Source of the DNA: a virus
Reading direction: 5' to 3' (one strand)
Virus record (IMG/VR): IMGVR_UViG_3300024999_000168
Coordinates: 1 to 45,931 of that record
DNA: 45,931 bases
In this document: piece by piece, positions 22,124-31,400 of the stretch
Layout: each line of letters begins with the position of its first letter
Position numbering within the stretch: position 1 is the stretch's first letter
Program-made: the position numbers and the translations under genes
The notes under the pieces: generated by a model
What the model was told of the DNA's origin: nothing
The model's input: the letters and a program-made list of their open reading frames with translations, nothing else
Databases searched by the model: none

Positions 22124-24484
22124 TTACGGAGGCGTTGCCTCAGCCCACCCGGTACAGGTTGCCATCCAAGAGTTTGCCGCACGATATTGGAAGACGCACA
22201 TGGCACCAGAGGTTGACGAAGTAATGTTTTCATCCTGAGCGGCAGCAAGTCCGTTCATTACAATGGTGTCAGCGGTTCCTGTGGTAAGCGGGTCAATAAT
22301 GTTCGCGTTCGCCACTTCCAGGACGTAAGTAAAATTCATACCCACGGCAGGGTCTAGAAGCGCGGCGGTCCCGGCAGCGTTGGCTATGAAGGTGCCGCCG
22401 TAAAGATTTCTTCCAGTGAAGTTCGTTGAAAAGTTGTCCGGGTCGTCGATTACGGGGGTTTGAGCGCCGCCCGTGACGATCCCGGTTGTAGCCGTCCCGA
22501 TGGTTCCGAAGTCGAGCAGAGTGACTCCGGTTGAAGAAGATATGACAGCCGTGTTCGACGTATCGTCGAGGTTGATGTTGATATCCTCGTCAGAACCGTT
22601 GCCCTGTCCTAAGATGGTAACGGCTCCATCGTTATCCGTTGTGATTAAAACCCCTCCGACGCCCATGGTAAGCCCAGCCCCGCCTACCGTTATGTCTCCA
22701 GTGAAGGTCGTGTCGGGCGTAATTGTCACGCTCGCTGCACCGCTTGCGGCTATCTGAACTACCTCGTTGGAATCTACACCGATTACAGAGATGTCCGTTC
22801 CAGCCGCGTCAGCCTCAGAGTAGATATACCCGGCGTTAGGAAGCCTGATAGCCCCCGCATCGGCTGGATCGGCACCGATGGAGATATTCCCATCAATGAT
22901 AACCGTCCCGCCGTCAGACACAAAGGTATGGTCGGTTACATCGGCAGAGCCATAATCCATATCTACCGCGCCGGTAGCATCGATTGAATCCACTCCGGTC
23001 AAAGCACCTACCGTCGCGCTTGGAGCGGATATGTTTTTGGTTGTCTCCCATTGGTCATCGGACTCGTCGAACTGAGCGATCAAGGTCTTTGCGCCGCCCT
23101 GGTTTGCGTAGATCAGAACATCGCTGTTCTCTGCGCCATCTGCTCCGTCAACGTAGGCGGCCTCGAAAGATGCACTCCATTTGTCGGTGCCGGGGTTGTC
23201 GGAGTCCCGGAGGTCAAAACCTGGGGCCGCCGAGGCAGCAAGGGTTAGGCTTTTGGCGGTCGTGTCGCCGTCAGCGTCTACCGCAAAACCTGCCGCGCCT
23301 GCGCTCAATGTCGTTGCTGTGATGGCAACCGGCGTGCCAGAACCGATAGCAGCACTCGGGGATGCCCATGAACCACCAATCAATTCGCCCTGAACGTAGG
23401 CGGTTGTGGCGACAGAGGTATCATTATCATCCGTTGCCGGCGTGGTGGCCGTTGCCGCACCGATGGCTCCACCAGCAAAAATCAATGCCCCGGTGCCGCT
23501 TTCATCTGTGACGAGCGTTCTAAGCTCTCCAGAGGTATCAATGTCGGTGGAGGCGAGGCCAGATGCCGCAGCGGTGTCAAGATCGCTCAGAACCCCGTCT
23601 TCGCACTTTTTCCACTGGCCCTCGCTGTCGTCGTAGAAAATGCCTCCGCCAGTAGCAGAGAAAGTCGAGCAATCGGTGAGCGTGTCGGTCGGCTGGCCCT
23701 CGATTCCGGTTTCATCGATGACGAGTTCCGATGTTAGGGTTCCGCCAGTAAATGATCCGGCGCCTTCCGCATCCGCACCGTCAGCAAATCCGGCCGGCAC
23801 ACCGAGAAGTTGGGACCAATGAACTTTTGCGCCGGTTCCGTTCGGCGCCCCGGCATTGATGGAGTCGTTCATCTCTTCCAGGGCCGGGCCTGCCTTGGTG
23901 GCCGTCCATAGATTGTCGGCATCGTCAAACGAAACGTAATCATCATCGACTCCATCTCCGACCTTGGAGCCTGTCAAACTTCCGTCCGCAAGGTCAGCCA
24001 AGTCCGCATCGGCAGCCTGTGCTCCGAGAGTTGACAGCGCTTCCGTGGCATTGTCGTCATCGGTAAGCGATAGACCGAAAGCCGTTATGCCCAGCTTGGT
24101 CTGGATGTAGGTTGCGATCTCTGAAAGTAAAATCTTGATTTTGGCGTAGCTGTTCTGCGCATCTTCACCGATGATCGCGTCGCCATCTTCCAGGGCCGAT
24201 CCCTCTTGAGAAACCGCGCTGATCTCGCCGGCCTGGTTGTCGTGGATGGCCGCGGTGTCGGCCCCGCCGGTCGCGTCGCGGATCTCTTGCAGTGTGATCG
24301 GCAGGCCGTCTCCGTCATCAAGGGTCATGGTGTTGGTTTCTTCGGTGATTGATCCGGTGGCCCCGATAGTCGCCGAGTTTACCGACAAGTCAGTATTCGA
24401 TCCGATAGGGGGCGGAGCGGGCGGACCGGCGGAAGCCGGAACAACGAGCGCCAGAATTAAAGAAGCGATAAATAGTCTTTTCAT
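22124..24484 (-). CDS. Very large exported fibre-like protein
   Basis: A 786-residue protein starting MKRLFIASLILALVVPASA, a Sec signal. An in-frame GTG two codons upstream is an alternative start; AGAGG favours the ATG. The mature region is rich in Asp, Ala, Gly and Thr, with fibre-type repeats (SKVGDGVDDDYVSFDDADNL, TATTPATDDNDTSVATTAYV, VTITPDTTFTGDITVGG) and a C-terminal globular part containing two Cys. Sequence style is that of tail fibres, while the signal peptide points to export. No intramolecular chaperone or lyase motif is seen. Confidence 0.75.
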   Translation of the reverse strand: MKRLFIASLILALVVPASAGPPAPPPIGSNTDLSVNSATIGATGSITEETNTMTLDDGDGLPITLQEIRDATGGADTAAIHDNQAGEISAVSQEGSALEDGDAIIGEDAQNSYAKIKILLSEIATYIQTKLGITAFGLSLTDDDNATEALSTLGAQAADADLADLADGSLTGSKVGDGVDDDYVSFDDADNLWTATKAGPALEEMNDSINAGAPNGTGAKVHWSQLLGVPAGFADGADAEGAGSFTGGTLTSELVIDETGIEGQPTDTLTDCSTFSATGGGIFYDDSEGQWKKCEDGVLSDLDTAAASGLASTDIDTSGELRTLVTDESGTGALIFAGGAIGAATATTPATDDNDTSVATTAYVQGELIGGSWASPSAAIGSGTPVAITATTLSAGAAGFAVDADGDTTAKSLTLAASAAPGFDLRDSDNPGTDKWSASFEAAYVDGADGAENSDVLIYANQGGAKTLIAQFDESDDQWETTKNISAPSATVGALTGVDSIDATGAVDMDYGSADVTDHTFVSDGGTVIIDGNISIGADPADAGAIRLPNAGYIYSEADAAGTDISVIGVDSNEVVQIAASGAASVTITPDTTFTGDITVGGAGLTMGVGGVLITTDNDGAVTILGQGNGSDEDININLDDTSNTAVISSSTGVTLLDFGTIGTATTGIVTGGAQTPVIDDPDNFSTNFTGRNLYGGTFIANAAGTAALLDPAVGMNFTYVLEVANANIIDPLTTGTADTIVMNGLAAAQDENITSSTSGAMCVFQYRAANSWMATCTGWAEATPP

Positions 24485-24492
24485 ATCCACCT

Positions 24493-24966
24493 CTACCGTA
24501 CCAGCTTTATGTAAATGTCGAATGTCGCGCTCACCGTGGCCTGGTTTGTAACCGTGACAGTCAAAACAGAATTGACGCCCCGGTATTTATCAACCGTGCC
24601 CTCGGTCGTTCCCGTGGCCTGTATCAAGCTATCCGCCCCATCGTCGTAAATCTCACTGCCGAGAGCATCCACGACATTAACATCGGCAGCGTCCGGGGCT
24701 GTAATCCCTGCCACCGACCAAATTTCGTAAAAGTAAAACCCGCTGGCCTGGTACTCTTTCGGCAGGCCGGCGCTGATCGCCGCCGTGTTGATTGTGGTCG
24801 CCGGCACCGAACCATCGTTCGCGTCTCCGACACAGGCCAGCTTGATAACGAGCTGGTTTTTATCAGCAGATAGCTGATACTGCGTGACCGTTACGGTTCC
24901 GGCCGCGAGAGCCGCCGGCACGATAGCCAGGAGCATGATAACCGTGAGAGGAAATATCTTTTTCAT
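24493..24966 (-). CDS. Exported small beta-rich protein
   Basis: A 157-residue protein from the ATG at 24966 (AAGGGA upstream), with a Sec signal MKKIFPLTVIMLLAIVPAALA. The mature part is strand-rich (GTVTVTQYQLSADKNQLVIK, then VLTVTVTNQATVSATFDIYI) and resembles small phage structural or decoration proteins. First of the eight exported genes after the tail fibre. Confidence 0.7.
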   Translation of the reverse strand: MKKIFPLTVIMLLAIVPAALAAGTVTVTQYQLSADKNQLVIKLACVGDANDGSVPATTINTAAISAGLPKEYQASGFYFYEIWSVAGITAPDAADVNVVDALGSEIYDDGADSLIQATGTTEGTVDKYRGVNSVLTVTVTNQATVSATFDIYIKLVR

Positions 24967-24980
24967 TTCACCAATCCCTT

Positions 24981-25907
24981 CTATTGTTTGCGCAAAAATA
25001 CTGCGTGGATACCGCAAGTGTTGGCGCTGGCCGTTGAATCGCTTCCATCGCTGGTTGACCATAACCTCAGCCCGAACGAGCCGTCCCCGGTTATGACAAA
25101 TATTCCTGTAACGTTAAGGTAAAACGTGGCGCCGGCCCCGACGCTTGGATGCGATGCTATGAAGTTTTCGGATGCGCTTGCCATCTGATAGGTGGCCGTA
25201 CCGGTTCCGGCAAGATTGGTAGCCACATGCCCAGCAGTCCCGCCTTTTACTGCCTGAAGGTTTCCGACCGCCAAAATTATATCACCGACGACAACGTTCC
25301 CGACAACTAAGGCAGCTACTTCTTCCCCGGTAAACGGTATGGTTTCTACGCCAGAGTTTGTCGAAGAGAGCGCCGCATTCGTCGGCATGTTCGAATCGAT
25401 CTGCGCGGCGCTCTTGGTGATCGCATGCAGCTTTGCAAAGTCAGCGGCCAGCGCGCCCTGGTTGTGCAATTGAGATACTTCGGCGGCCGTGGCTGTGGCG
25501 TCATCGCAAAGCCTGTCGATCTCTGTGGACGTCGATCCTAAAGCCACATCTTCATTAAGCCGTGGCCCCGTAAGGCGCTTATTGGTTGCGGTCTGCGAAC
25601 TGTTGTTATCAAGGATGTCTCCAGCCGAAGTGCCGCCGATTGTGCGGCCACCAAACGAAAGAACGGCGCCGGTCGTGTCGTTGTAGGTGGCGAGCGTCAC
25701 CCATCCGTAGGTGGCGGAGTAAATCCTTATCGATATGACCGGGCTCGCCGAGGTATCGTTCCAGCACATTCCGGCGAAAGGATTCGATGGCGCGCTGGTT
25801 CCGCGGTTCAGGCTGGCGACCGCCGCAAAGTCGTCTTCGAGCGTTTCGGCGAGGGTCGCCATGTCGAGCGGAGACCCTGGGATTTCGAAATTCGTTACCT
25901 GGCTCAT
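24981..25907 (-). CDS. Tail fibre protein
   Basis: A 308-residue protein without a signal peptide. The N-terminus (TLAETLEDDFAAVASLNRG, PFAGMCWNDTSASPVISIRI) is typical of phage fibre proteins that describe grid-like beta regions. The C-terminus carries a compact beta domain. The start overlaps the stop of the tip protein as ATGA, the classic place for the fibre after gpJ. It differs from the following eight genes in lacking an export signal. Confidence 0.75.
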   Translation of the reverse strand: MSQVTNFEIPGSPLDMATLAETLEDDFAAVASLNRGTSAPSNPFAGMCWNDTSASPVISIRIYSATYGWVTLATYNDTTGAVLSFGGRTIGGTSAGDILDNNSSQTATNKRLTGPRLNEDVALGSTSTEIDRLCDDATATAAEVSQLHNQGALAADFAKLHAITKSAAQIDSNMPTNAALSSTNSGVETIPFTGEEVAALVVGNVVVGDIILAVGNLQAVKGGTAGHVATNLAGTGTATYQMASASENFIASHPSVGAGATFYLNVTGIFVITGDGSFGLRLWSTSDGSDSTASANTCGIHAVFLRKQ

Positions 25908-28900
25908 GTTTCAAGTACTCCGTAACCCTTGGCGACGCCAGAAATGGTCCGCGCCACTCCCGCCCCGCCGTTTGTGAAAGCGATGTCAAACCCGGTTTCG
26001 TCCAGGTTGGTGATAGCGTAGTAATCCGCTTCTTCACCGTTAAAGACCGATATGCCGATCTCTGGTACTGCGAAGAAAGCCGGCGAAAATGCCACCCTGG
26101 AACCAGAAGACAGCACGTCCGCGCCGAATGGTAAAACCCTATCGGGCATGTCGATTGTCACGGTCACGGCCTCAAGTATGGGCGTGATGCTCGGGGCCGT
26201 ACCCGAAAGGCGCGCCATGAACTTGTAGGCCCTGGCAGTATAATCTCCGACCAAGAACGGCTTCCATGCGCTCCATGTCGGTGTCCCAGCCGGATCGTCT
26301 TCGGTCGTTGCCACATAAAGCTCAACGTTGTATTGGCTCTCTTGGGCACCATAAAGGTTTTCGGCCTCGTAAAGGTCCGTCAGGTCGTAAAGATCGGAGG
26401 CGGTGTCTTGTCCGCTGATCGAAAGTGATGCCGTAAGGCGCGAAGTAAAAACGGCCTCAAGGTCAACGTAGCCGGTAAATTCAAATGTGCCTGTCTCGGT
26501 TTCCGGATCGGTGAGCACGAGCCCTCCCATGGCCACCGACGCGGAAACATTTGTTCCGGTACCACTCCACGATGGGTCGATCTGCGAAAACTCCTCGACA
26601 AAATTTAACCCGGCAATACCAGCAATATTGGTGCTGGCGGTCGATGCTGTTGCGCTCTCGCGGCCCGAGCGGTCAACCGCTTTGATCATGTAGGTGCCCA
26701 CCATGGCAGCCACGGCAATGCTGGTTGTGGGTCCGGCATTGGCCACCACGTCAACCGAATTCGCCCAGGTCGCGCCGACCGTGAGCGGGCTCCATCGGAT
26801 GCGGTAATGAGATAAATCAAGATCGGTATTTGCCGTCCAGGTCAGCCGCGCTTCGCTTCCGACGATGTTGCAACCGAAGTCTTCCACATCCGCCGGGTCC
26901 TCGCTCTGGCCCTCTACGGCATCAAAGACAGATGAGGACCAGTCCGAAGCCACCCCGTAGACACTCACCACCTGGGCGGCAATCTCGTAGGATTCACCCT
27001 CTATCACGCCATTGATGATGCCGGTCACACCGACATCTGCCGGCCATTCGACCTGGCTCCATCTCGTCGTTCCTGTGGCCCGGTAGCGCAGGCGATATTT
27101 TCCGATGCGGATTGTGCTGCTGGTGGCCGGGGCTACGGTCGCCAGAATCCGGGCTCGGATGAGTGCCCCGGTCACCTCAAGTGCCCTGGTCCCGCTCTCC
27201 ACATTGCTGATCGATGGTGCTGGCGGCGCAAGGCGTGTGATGTCTACCGGGCCAGTGATTCGCGTGTTGAATGCCGGGATTGATTCCGTGTCGGCGTTGT
27301 AAATCGATGGCGCAAGATCCACACAGGTCAAAAGAGCGCAAAAGTCTTTCGTGCGGGTTATGCTTTTAACCAGCAGCCGGGCGGTCATCAATGTGGCCTC
27401 GCCGAACATGGCGAGATCGCCCACCGCCGGGCCGTAGGACGCCGGAACCGATCCATCAACGTAGAATGTCGATGTCACAGTGTCTTCGGTGACCGACGTG
27501 GCCGAAAGAACGACGCTGTCACCGTTTGCCTTGCGGAACCGGCAGGCGTAAGAGGTGCCGGCCAGCATGGCGAACTCTTCGTCGAGCGTGACACTGATTA
27601 TGGTCCCGCCAACGGTGCCGCCATCGAATTCAACGCCGCCGGAGTCGTCGAAGGCCACGCCGCCGGAGTCGTCGAAAAACCCGTCCTCTGTCGTTTCTTC
27701 TGTTACCGAAATAGATTTGACGCGGCCCCAGGCCGTACCCCATTTAGGAACGTCGTGGCCGCAATGGATCATGGACCCGCGCCGACAGGCAAGGTGCTCG
27801 AAGTCGCAATAAAAGGAGTACGTCTCGGGCCGGAGGATCATCTGCGCCAGATGGTAGCGCGCAAATCGATAGATCAAATCCGGGTCCGTCACCCCTGGGA
27901 ATTCGATGCTCTCGAAAAGCGTTGCATTCGCCTCGGTGTAGCCATCAGAATAAACTATGCGCTCGTCCCATTCGTAATCGGCGTCCGCGTTCACAAATTT
28001 TACCCGCAGGGCGTGCGGCATATCAAAAAGCATTTTCTCGGAAGAAAAGCCCCAGGAGTTGCGCGGGGTGAAATGCTGCGAAATGGGCCGGCCATCATAA
28101 TCATTGATCACCATCCACAGGCCGTCGATGATCGATGGCGCGGCCCTGCCGGCAACGGCCACGTCCATCAGGGTGTCCCAAATCGATGCGCGGAAATCAC
28201 GGTACATATTGAAGCTGTACCCGCGATCTTCGCACTCATCGAACCAGTCGGCCAACTGATCGTCATTTATCTGTGACGCCGTGCGCTTCAAGGCGTTGGC
28301 GTTGCCGGTCAAAACGTGGCGGAAAAGAGCTGCCGGATTACTACTATAACCCCACGTGCTCCAGGTCGATCCGTCCCAAACCGGAACGAATGAATCACAA
28401 ACCGCGTTGACGTTGTCGATCACATTGGAAAGTTGTTCGGTGGCCTTGATTCGAAAAGCCGTTACCGTCAAGTGCTTTTCGAAGTTGATGGGGTTATCGT
28501 TGAGCGTGCCGCGCAAGTACTGCCAAGTCATTTCGTCAAAAATCATATCATCGACGGAATCTTCGGTCACGCGGCTGATGGCCACCTCATAGGCCTTCGT
28601 CCGGTCCACCTTCCAGCGTTGAGAGAATCGTTGCACTTCCGGGCTTTTTGCTGTCCATGCCGATTCTTCAATCGTTATGGTTCCAGCCGTGATATTGACC
28701 TGATCGCCGACCAGCGAGCACACCAGGCCCGTTCGATCTGTGTCGATGATATTGGTCACAGTATCATACCCCATCACTGGCCAAGCGATGTCGGTGCTGG
28801 TATCAACATAAAGCGTCCTGGTCGTGTATTCTCCAATTCGCACAGACAATGGGCGCTCTGTTCTGCCTCCGTATGCCCTGATAACCCCATCGTGGCAGGC

Positions 28901-29977
28901 GTAGATTGAAAATGTTTCCCCTGGCACGAGGTATCCTAATTCATCGTAATAACTTCCAGGGACCATGGGGCCGAGCGCATAGGTCGCTGATGATTGCTCG
29001 GCGAACGCCACCGTACCGTCTGTGTAGGTCCAGGCCGATGTGCCCACTTCACGATAGCGAATCTGCGCGGTCACGGTAGTTTCTGCCCGAAACGCTCCGC
29101 TCCGGCTGCTGTTACCGATTCTGACCAGGCCTCGGTTGAAATAAATGTCAACTGACAACTCATCTACGTTTTCCGGCGCCGTCCTGGTTATCCATCCAGA
29201 AGAGTACTCCACGAGTGCTCCGACCGGCGTTTGTTCTACCTGTGATGGAAAAAGGTCTATCGTGTCTTCGCCGTCATATCCCAGGTAGGTGCGAACCTCG
29301 ACACCCTCGAAAGACGAAAGTGGGGTATCTCCGATCTTGATCGTTCCGACCCTTATGGGCGAATATCCCCAAACCAGCAGCAGGCGAAGATATTCGTCGC
29401 CGCCCTCTATTTCTGTGAATGTCTTTGCCCCCAGGCGCGGGTAAACCTTATGCCGTCCAAGAAGTTGAGGGATCGGCCCCCAGGGGTCGGCCACGTTGCG
29501 AGCACCGCTTATCGAATAGGTCGGGCTGTCGCTGTACGAAGTATTCCGAGCATCGGCCGGCCTCACAGGCGCTATGGCGTTGACCAAGAACATTCCGGCC
29601 GTGGATACAGCCGCCGCCGCGAAAGCCCCGGCCATTGGGCCATAGGCAGTTGCTGCGAGTCCTCCGGTATATGCTGCTGCCGCGATAACAACGATGGTCA
29701 TAAGCACGTGCAGCGGGTTTTTCCCCTCGCCGCCGTGCAGCTTGGTATAAATCAGCAGATGATCGTCGGCCTTTGGCGCCACCAGCGCCCAAGACGAGGC
29801 CGGAACCGGGTATCCGTTCAGGTCCACGCAAACCGCATCGCTCACGCGCCCACGCATGGCCTCAGAGACAATGGCCGCTATGTCTCTGCCGGCCTGGATC
29901 TGACGGACGATGGGCGCCGATATTGCGAGCGGCCTCGTCGTTAGCGTGAGGCTATTTTGCGTAGCGGTAGATGCCAT
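25904..29977 (-). CDS. J: Tail tip/host-specificity protein (gpI-gpJ-like fusion)
   Basis: A 1357-residue protein. Residues about 75-140 hold a hydrophobic, Ala/Gly-rich stretch (VLMTIVVIAAAAYTGGLAAT) like the membrane-like region of lambda gpI, followed by the J-type core (LGRHKVYPRLGAKTFTEIEG, VWGYSPIRVGTIKIGDTPL). FN3-like domains follow at about 930-1110, then a beta-rich C-terminus that would contact the receptor. The start is set at the ATG 29977, which gives a 26-base overlap with the NlpC gene; the frame is open further up. It forms the tail hub and tip. Confidence 0.88.
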   Translation of the reverse strand: MASTATQNSLTLTTRPLAISAPIVRQIQAGRDIAAIVSEAMRGRVSDAVCVDLNGYPVPASSWALVAPKADDHLLIYTKLHGGEGKNPLHVLMTIVVIAAAAYTGGLAATAYGPMAGAFAAAAVSTAGMFLVNAIAPVRPADARNTSYSDSPTYSISGARNVADPWGPIPQLLGRHKVYPRLGAKTFTEIEGGDEYLRLLLVWGYSPIRVGTIKIGDTPLSSFEGVEVRTYLGYDGEDTIDLFPSQVEQTPVGALVEYSSGWITRTAPENVDELSVDIYFNRGLVRIGNSSRSGAFRAETTVTAQIRYREVGTSAWTYTDGTVAFAEQSSATYALGPMVPGSYYDELGYLVPGETFSIYACHDGVIRAYGGRTERPLSVRIGEYTTRTLYVDTSTDIAWPVMGYDTVTNIIDTDRTGLVCSLVGDQVNITAGTITIEESAWTAKSPEVQRFSQRWKVDRTKAYEVAISRVTEDSVDDMIFDEMTWQYLRGTLNDNPINFEKHLTVTAFRIKATEQLSNVIDNVNAVCDSFVPVWDGSTWSTWGYSSNPAALFRHVLTGNANALKRTASQINDDQLADWFDECEDRGYSFNMYRDFRASIWDTLMDVAVAGRAAPSIIDGLWMVINDYDGRPISQHFTPRNSWGFSSEKMLFDMPHALRVKFVNADADYEWDERIVYSDGYTEANATLFESIEFPGVTDPDLIYRFARYHLAQMILRPETYSFYCDFEHLACRRGSMIHCGHDVPKWGTAWGRVKSISVTEETTEDGFFDDSGGVAFDDSGGVEFDGGTVGGTIISVTLDEEFAMLAGTSYACRFRKANGDSVVLSATSVTEDTVTSTFYVDGSVPASYGPAVGDLAMFGEATLMTARLLVKSITRTKDFCALLTCVDLAPSIYNADTESIPAFNTRITGPVDITRLAPPAPSISNVESGTRALEVTGALIRARILATVAPATSSTIRIGKYRLRYRATGTTRWSQVEWPADVGVTGIINGVIEGESYEIAAQVVSVYGVASDWSSSVFDAVEGQSEDPADVEDFGCNIVGSEARLTWTANTDLDLSHYRIRWSPLTVGATWANSVDVVANAGPTTSIAVAAMVGTYMIKAVDRSGRESATASTASTNIAGIAGLNFVEEFSQIDPSWSGTGTNVSASVAMGGLVLTDPETETGTFEFTGYVDLEAVFTSRLTASLSISGQDTASDLYDLTDLYEAENLYGAQESQYNVELYVATTEDDPAGTPTWSAWKPFLVGDYTARAYKFMARLSGTAPSITPILEAVTVTIDMPDRVLPFGADVLSSGSRVAFSPAFFAVPEIGISVFNGEEADYYAITNLDETGFDIAFTNGGAGVARTISGVAKGYGVLET
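27633..27676. repeat. 24-base duplication inside the tip gene
   Basis: A 20-base identical segment occurs at 27633-27652 and 27657-27676, coding the repeated peptide FDDSGGV in tandem. It is in the central part of the tip protein. Confidence 0.85.
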
Positions 29978-30353
29978 AGATCTTCGATTTCCAAACCGGT
30001 GCGTTGTAGGGCTCCACGGTGGAGTTGATGCCCTCCATGACGTGAAGCATTTGGCCGCGGCCACAAACGATTCCAACGTGCGTGTTTACCTGGCCGCGCC
30101 GAAAAATAACGATGTCAAAATCTTGTGGATCTCCTACGCGCTCCCAATCGTCCAGGCCGGCCTTGATCTCGCGTGATACGCGGGCCAGTGAGCCCAATGA
30201 GAGGTCCTTTAGGGCACCAGCTACCATGGGTAGTCCCCGACCTAAAACCTCTTCGTAAACGAGTCGGACAAGCCCCCAACAGTCGCAGCCGAAGCGGTCG
30301 CGGCCATCGAAGGCGAAGGGGATGCCGGCGTATAGGTCGGTCCAGTGTCTCAA
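29952..30353 (-). CDS. NlpC/P60 tail assembly protein (gpK-like)
   Basis: A 133-residue cysteine peptidase of the NlpC/P60 type: catalytic Cys25 (FGCDCWGLVRLVY), His92 (THVGIV) and a third polar residue, His104. In siphophages this protein is in the tail tip and trims peptidoglycan during DNA entry. A TTG start at 30353 follows directly on the upstream TAG. Length equals the catalytic domain alone. It is the only recognisable wall hydrolase in the window. Confidence 0.85.
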   Translation of the reverse strand: MRHWTDLYAGIPFAFDGRDRFGCDCWGLVRLVYEEVLGRGLPMVAGALKDLSLGSLARVSREIKAGLDDWERVGDPQDFDIVIFRRGQVNTHVGIVCGRGQMLHVMEGINSTVEPYNAPVWKSKIYGIYRYAK

Positions 30354-30521
30354 CTACCTATCCTTTTCCGCGTACTTCGATTTAAGCTGCGCGATTTTCC
30401 GTTGGACCATGGAAATCGTACCCTCCCCATAAATGCTCTCGGACATGCTGCAAGCAGATCCGCGCTCATAGCTTTTGCGCTCTTGCTCCAACCATTCTTC
30501 AAGCTCTTTCAATAAATCCAT
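30354..30521 (-). CDS. Small helical hypothetical protein
   Basis: A 55-residue ORF (MDLLKELEEWLEQERKSY at the start), with a strong AGGAGGAGG ribosome site. Two charged helices are separated by SMSESIYGEG. It fills the gap between the DUF1833-like gene and the NlpC gene with adjacent stop and start codons. Confidence 0.65.
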   Translation of the reverse strand: MDLLKELEEWLEQERKSYERGSACSMSESIYGEGTISMVQRKIAQLKSKYAEKDR

Positions 30522-30532
30522 AAATCCTCCTC

Positions 30533-31039
30533 CTAAAATAGCCCCGGGAAAGCCCCCGGCGTAAAACTGCCGGCTGGGTATCCTTCTCTTTCGAGCATTT
30601 CCATGATCATCGTGGCCGTTATGATCACCGCGTCATATTTTACAGAGCGAAGCAAGTATTCAGGCCACTGCGCTTCTACCGTGTCCAGGTCGCTGGCCAT
30701 GACCATTTCCACCAATACCGTGGGCGGCCCGACAATACTCCGTATGGTCTCAATGTAATCCTGATTGACGTTGTCGAACTCGAGCCGCATCTCTCCGGGG
30801 CCGTCGTCGGTGTCGTCAGGGAGTTTGAGAGAACATGGGAAAAAGTAAAAATCATTGCCCCTACTCTGCGTCCCATAAACGATGTCCGCAGCGGTCTCGA
30901 CGAGTCGCGCCGTGGGGTCTGTGCTGATCCTGATCGGTGTCGTGAGGTCGGCATGGTCGATGGTCACCAAACAAATCGGAAAATCTCCGGTCTCTGCGGC
31001 GTAGGCGCTGCCTCTGAAATTTAAGGAAACATCGGTCAA
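30533..31039 (-). CDS. DUF1833-like distal tail protein
   Basis: A 168-residue protein. The C-terminal end (EREGYPAGSFTPGAFPGLF) is the DUF1833 hallmark. The body is beta-rich (FPICLVTIDHADLTTPIRIS). These proteins lie between the tape measure and the NlpC protein and replace lambda gpL or gpM in the tail tip. A TTG at 31039, overlapping the upstream TGA and with GGAG in place, is the likely start; the longer frame is a shadow. Confidence 0.7.
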   Translation of the reverse strand: MTDVSLNFRGSAYAAETGDFPICLVTIDHADLTTPIRISTDPTARLVETAADIVYGTQSRGNDFYFFPCSLKLPDDTDDGPGEMRLEFDNVNQDYIETIRSIVGPPTVLVEMVMASDLDTVEAQWPEYLLRSVKYDAVIITATMIMEMLEREGYPAGSFTPGAFPGLF

Positions 31040-31398
31040 GGCAAAATCTCCAATGCCATCGTGACCCGGTAAAGATCTCCGCCGAGCACTGTCCATGATG
31101 GCGGCGAAGTGAAACGCATTTCAACGGCAGTGGTGCCGTCGTCCGGGTCCACCCAATTGAAGCGCAGGGACCCGCCCAAGATGGTGGTGGCGTAAAACGT
31201 CTTGAATGTCGCAAGCTGCGTCTCATCCATAATGATCGTGCCGCCGACCGGCCGCGGCGCGCTGGTGGCCCTGCGGCGCACCTTGGCGGGTCCGGTGTCC
31301 ATCGAAGTGCGCAGTAGGTTGTCGGCCGCGCTCTGCGAATAGCCGTCGGTAGTCAACTCCTGGGGCAAAGTGCTTTCCCAATCGATGGTTGTCGTCAT
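31036..31398 (-). CDS. Distal tail protein
   Basis: A 120-residue protein with a pattern common in siphophage tail tips: GPAKVRRRATSAPRPVGGTI, then FNWVDPDDGTTAVEMRF and a C-terminal ending in VTMALEILP. It directly follows the tape measure. Probably a structural component of the tail tip ring. Confidence 0.7.
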   Translation of the reverse strand: MTTTIDWESTLPQELTTDGYSQSAADNLLRTSMDTGPAKVRRRATSAPRPVGGTIIMDETQLATFKTFYATTILGGSLRFNWVDPDDGTTAVEMRFTSPPSWTVLGGDLYRVTMALEILP

Positions 31399-31400
31399 TA

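Noticed and set aside
16589-24966. Diversity-generating retroelement acting on the fibre genes
   Set aside because: No reverse transcriptase and no template/variable repeat pair with A-specific changes was seen.
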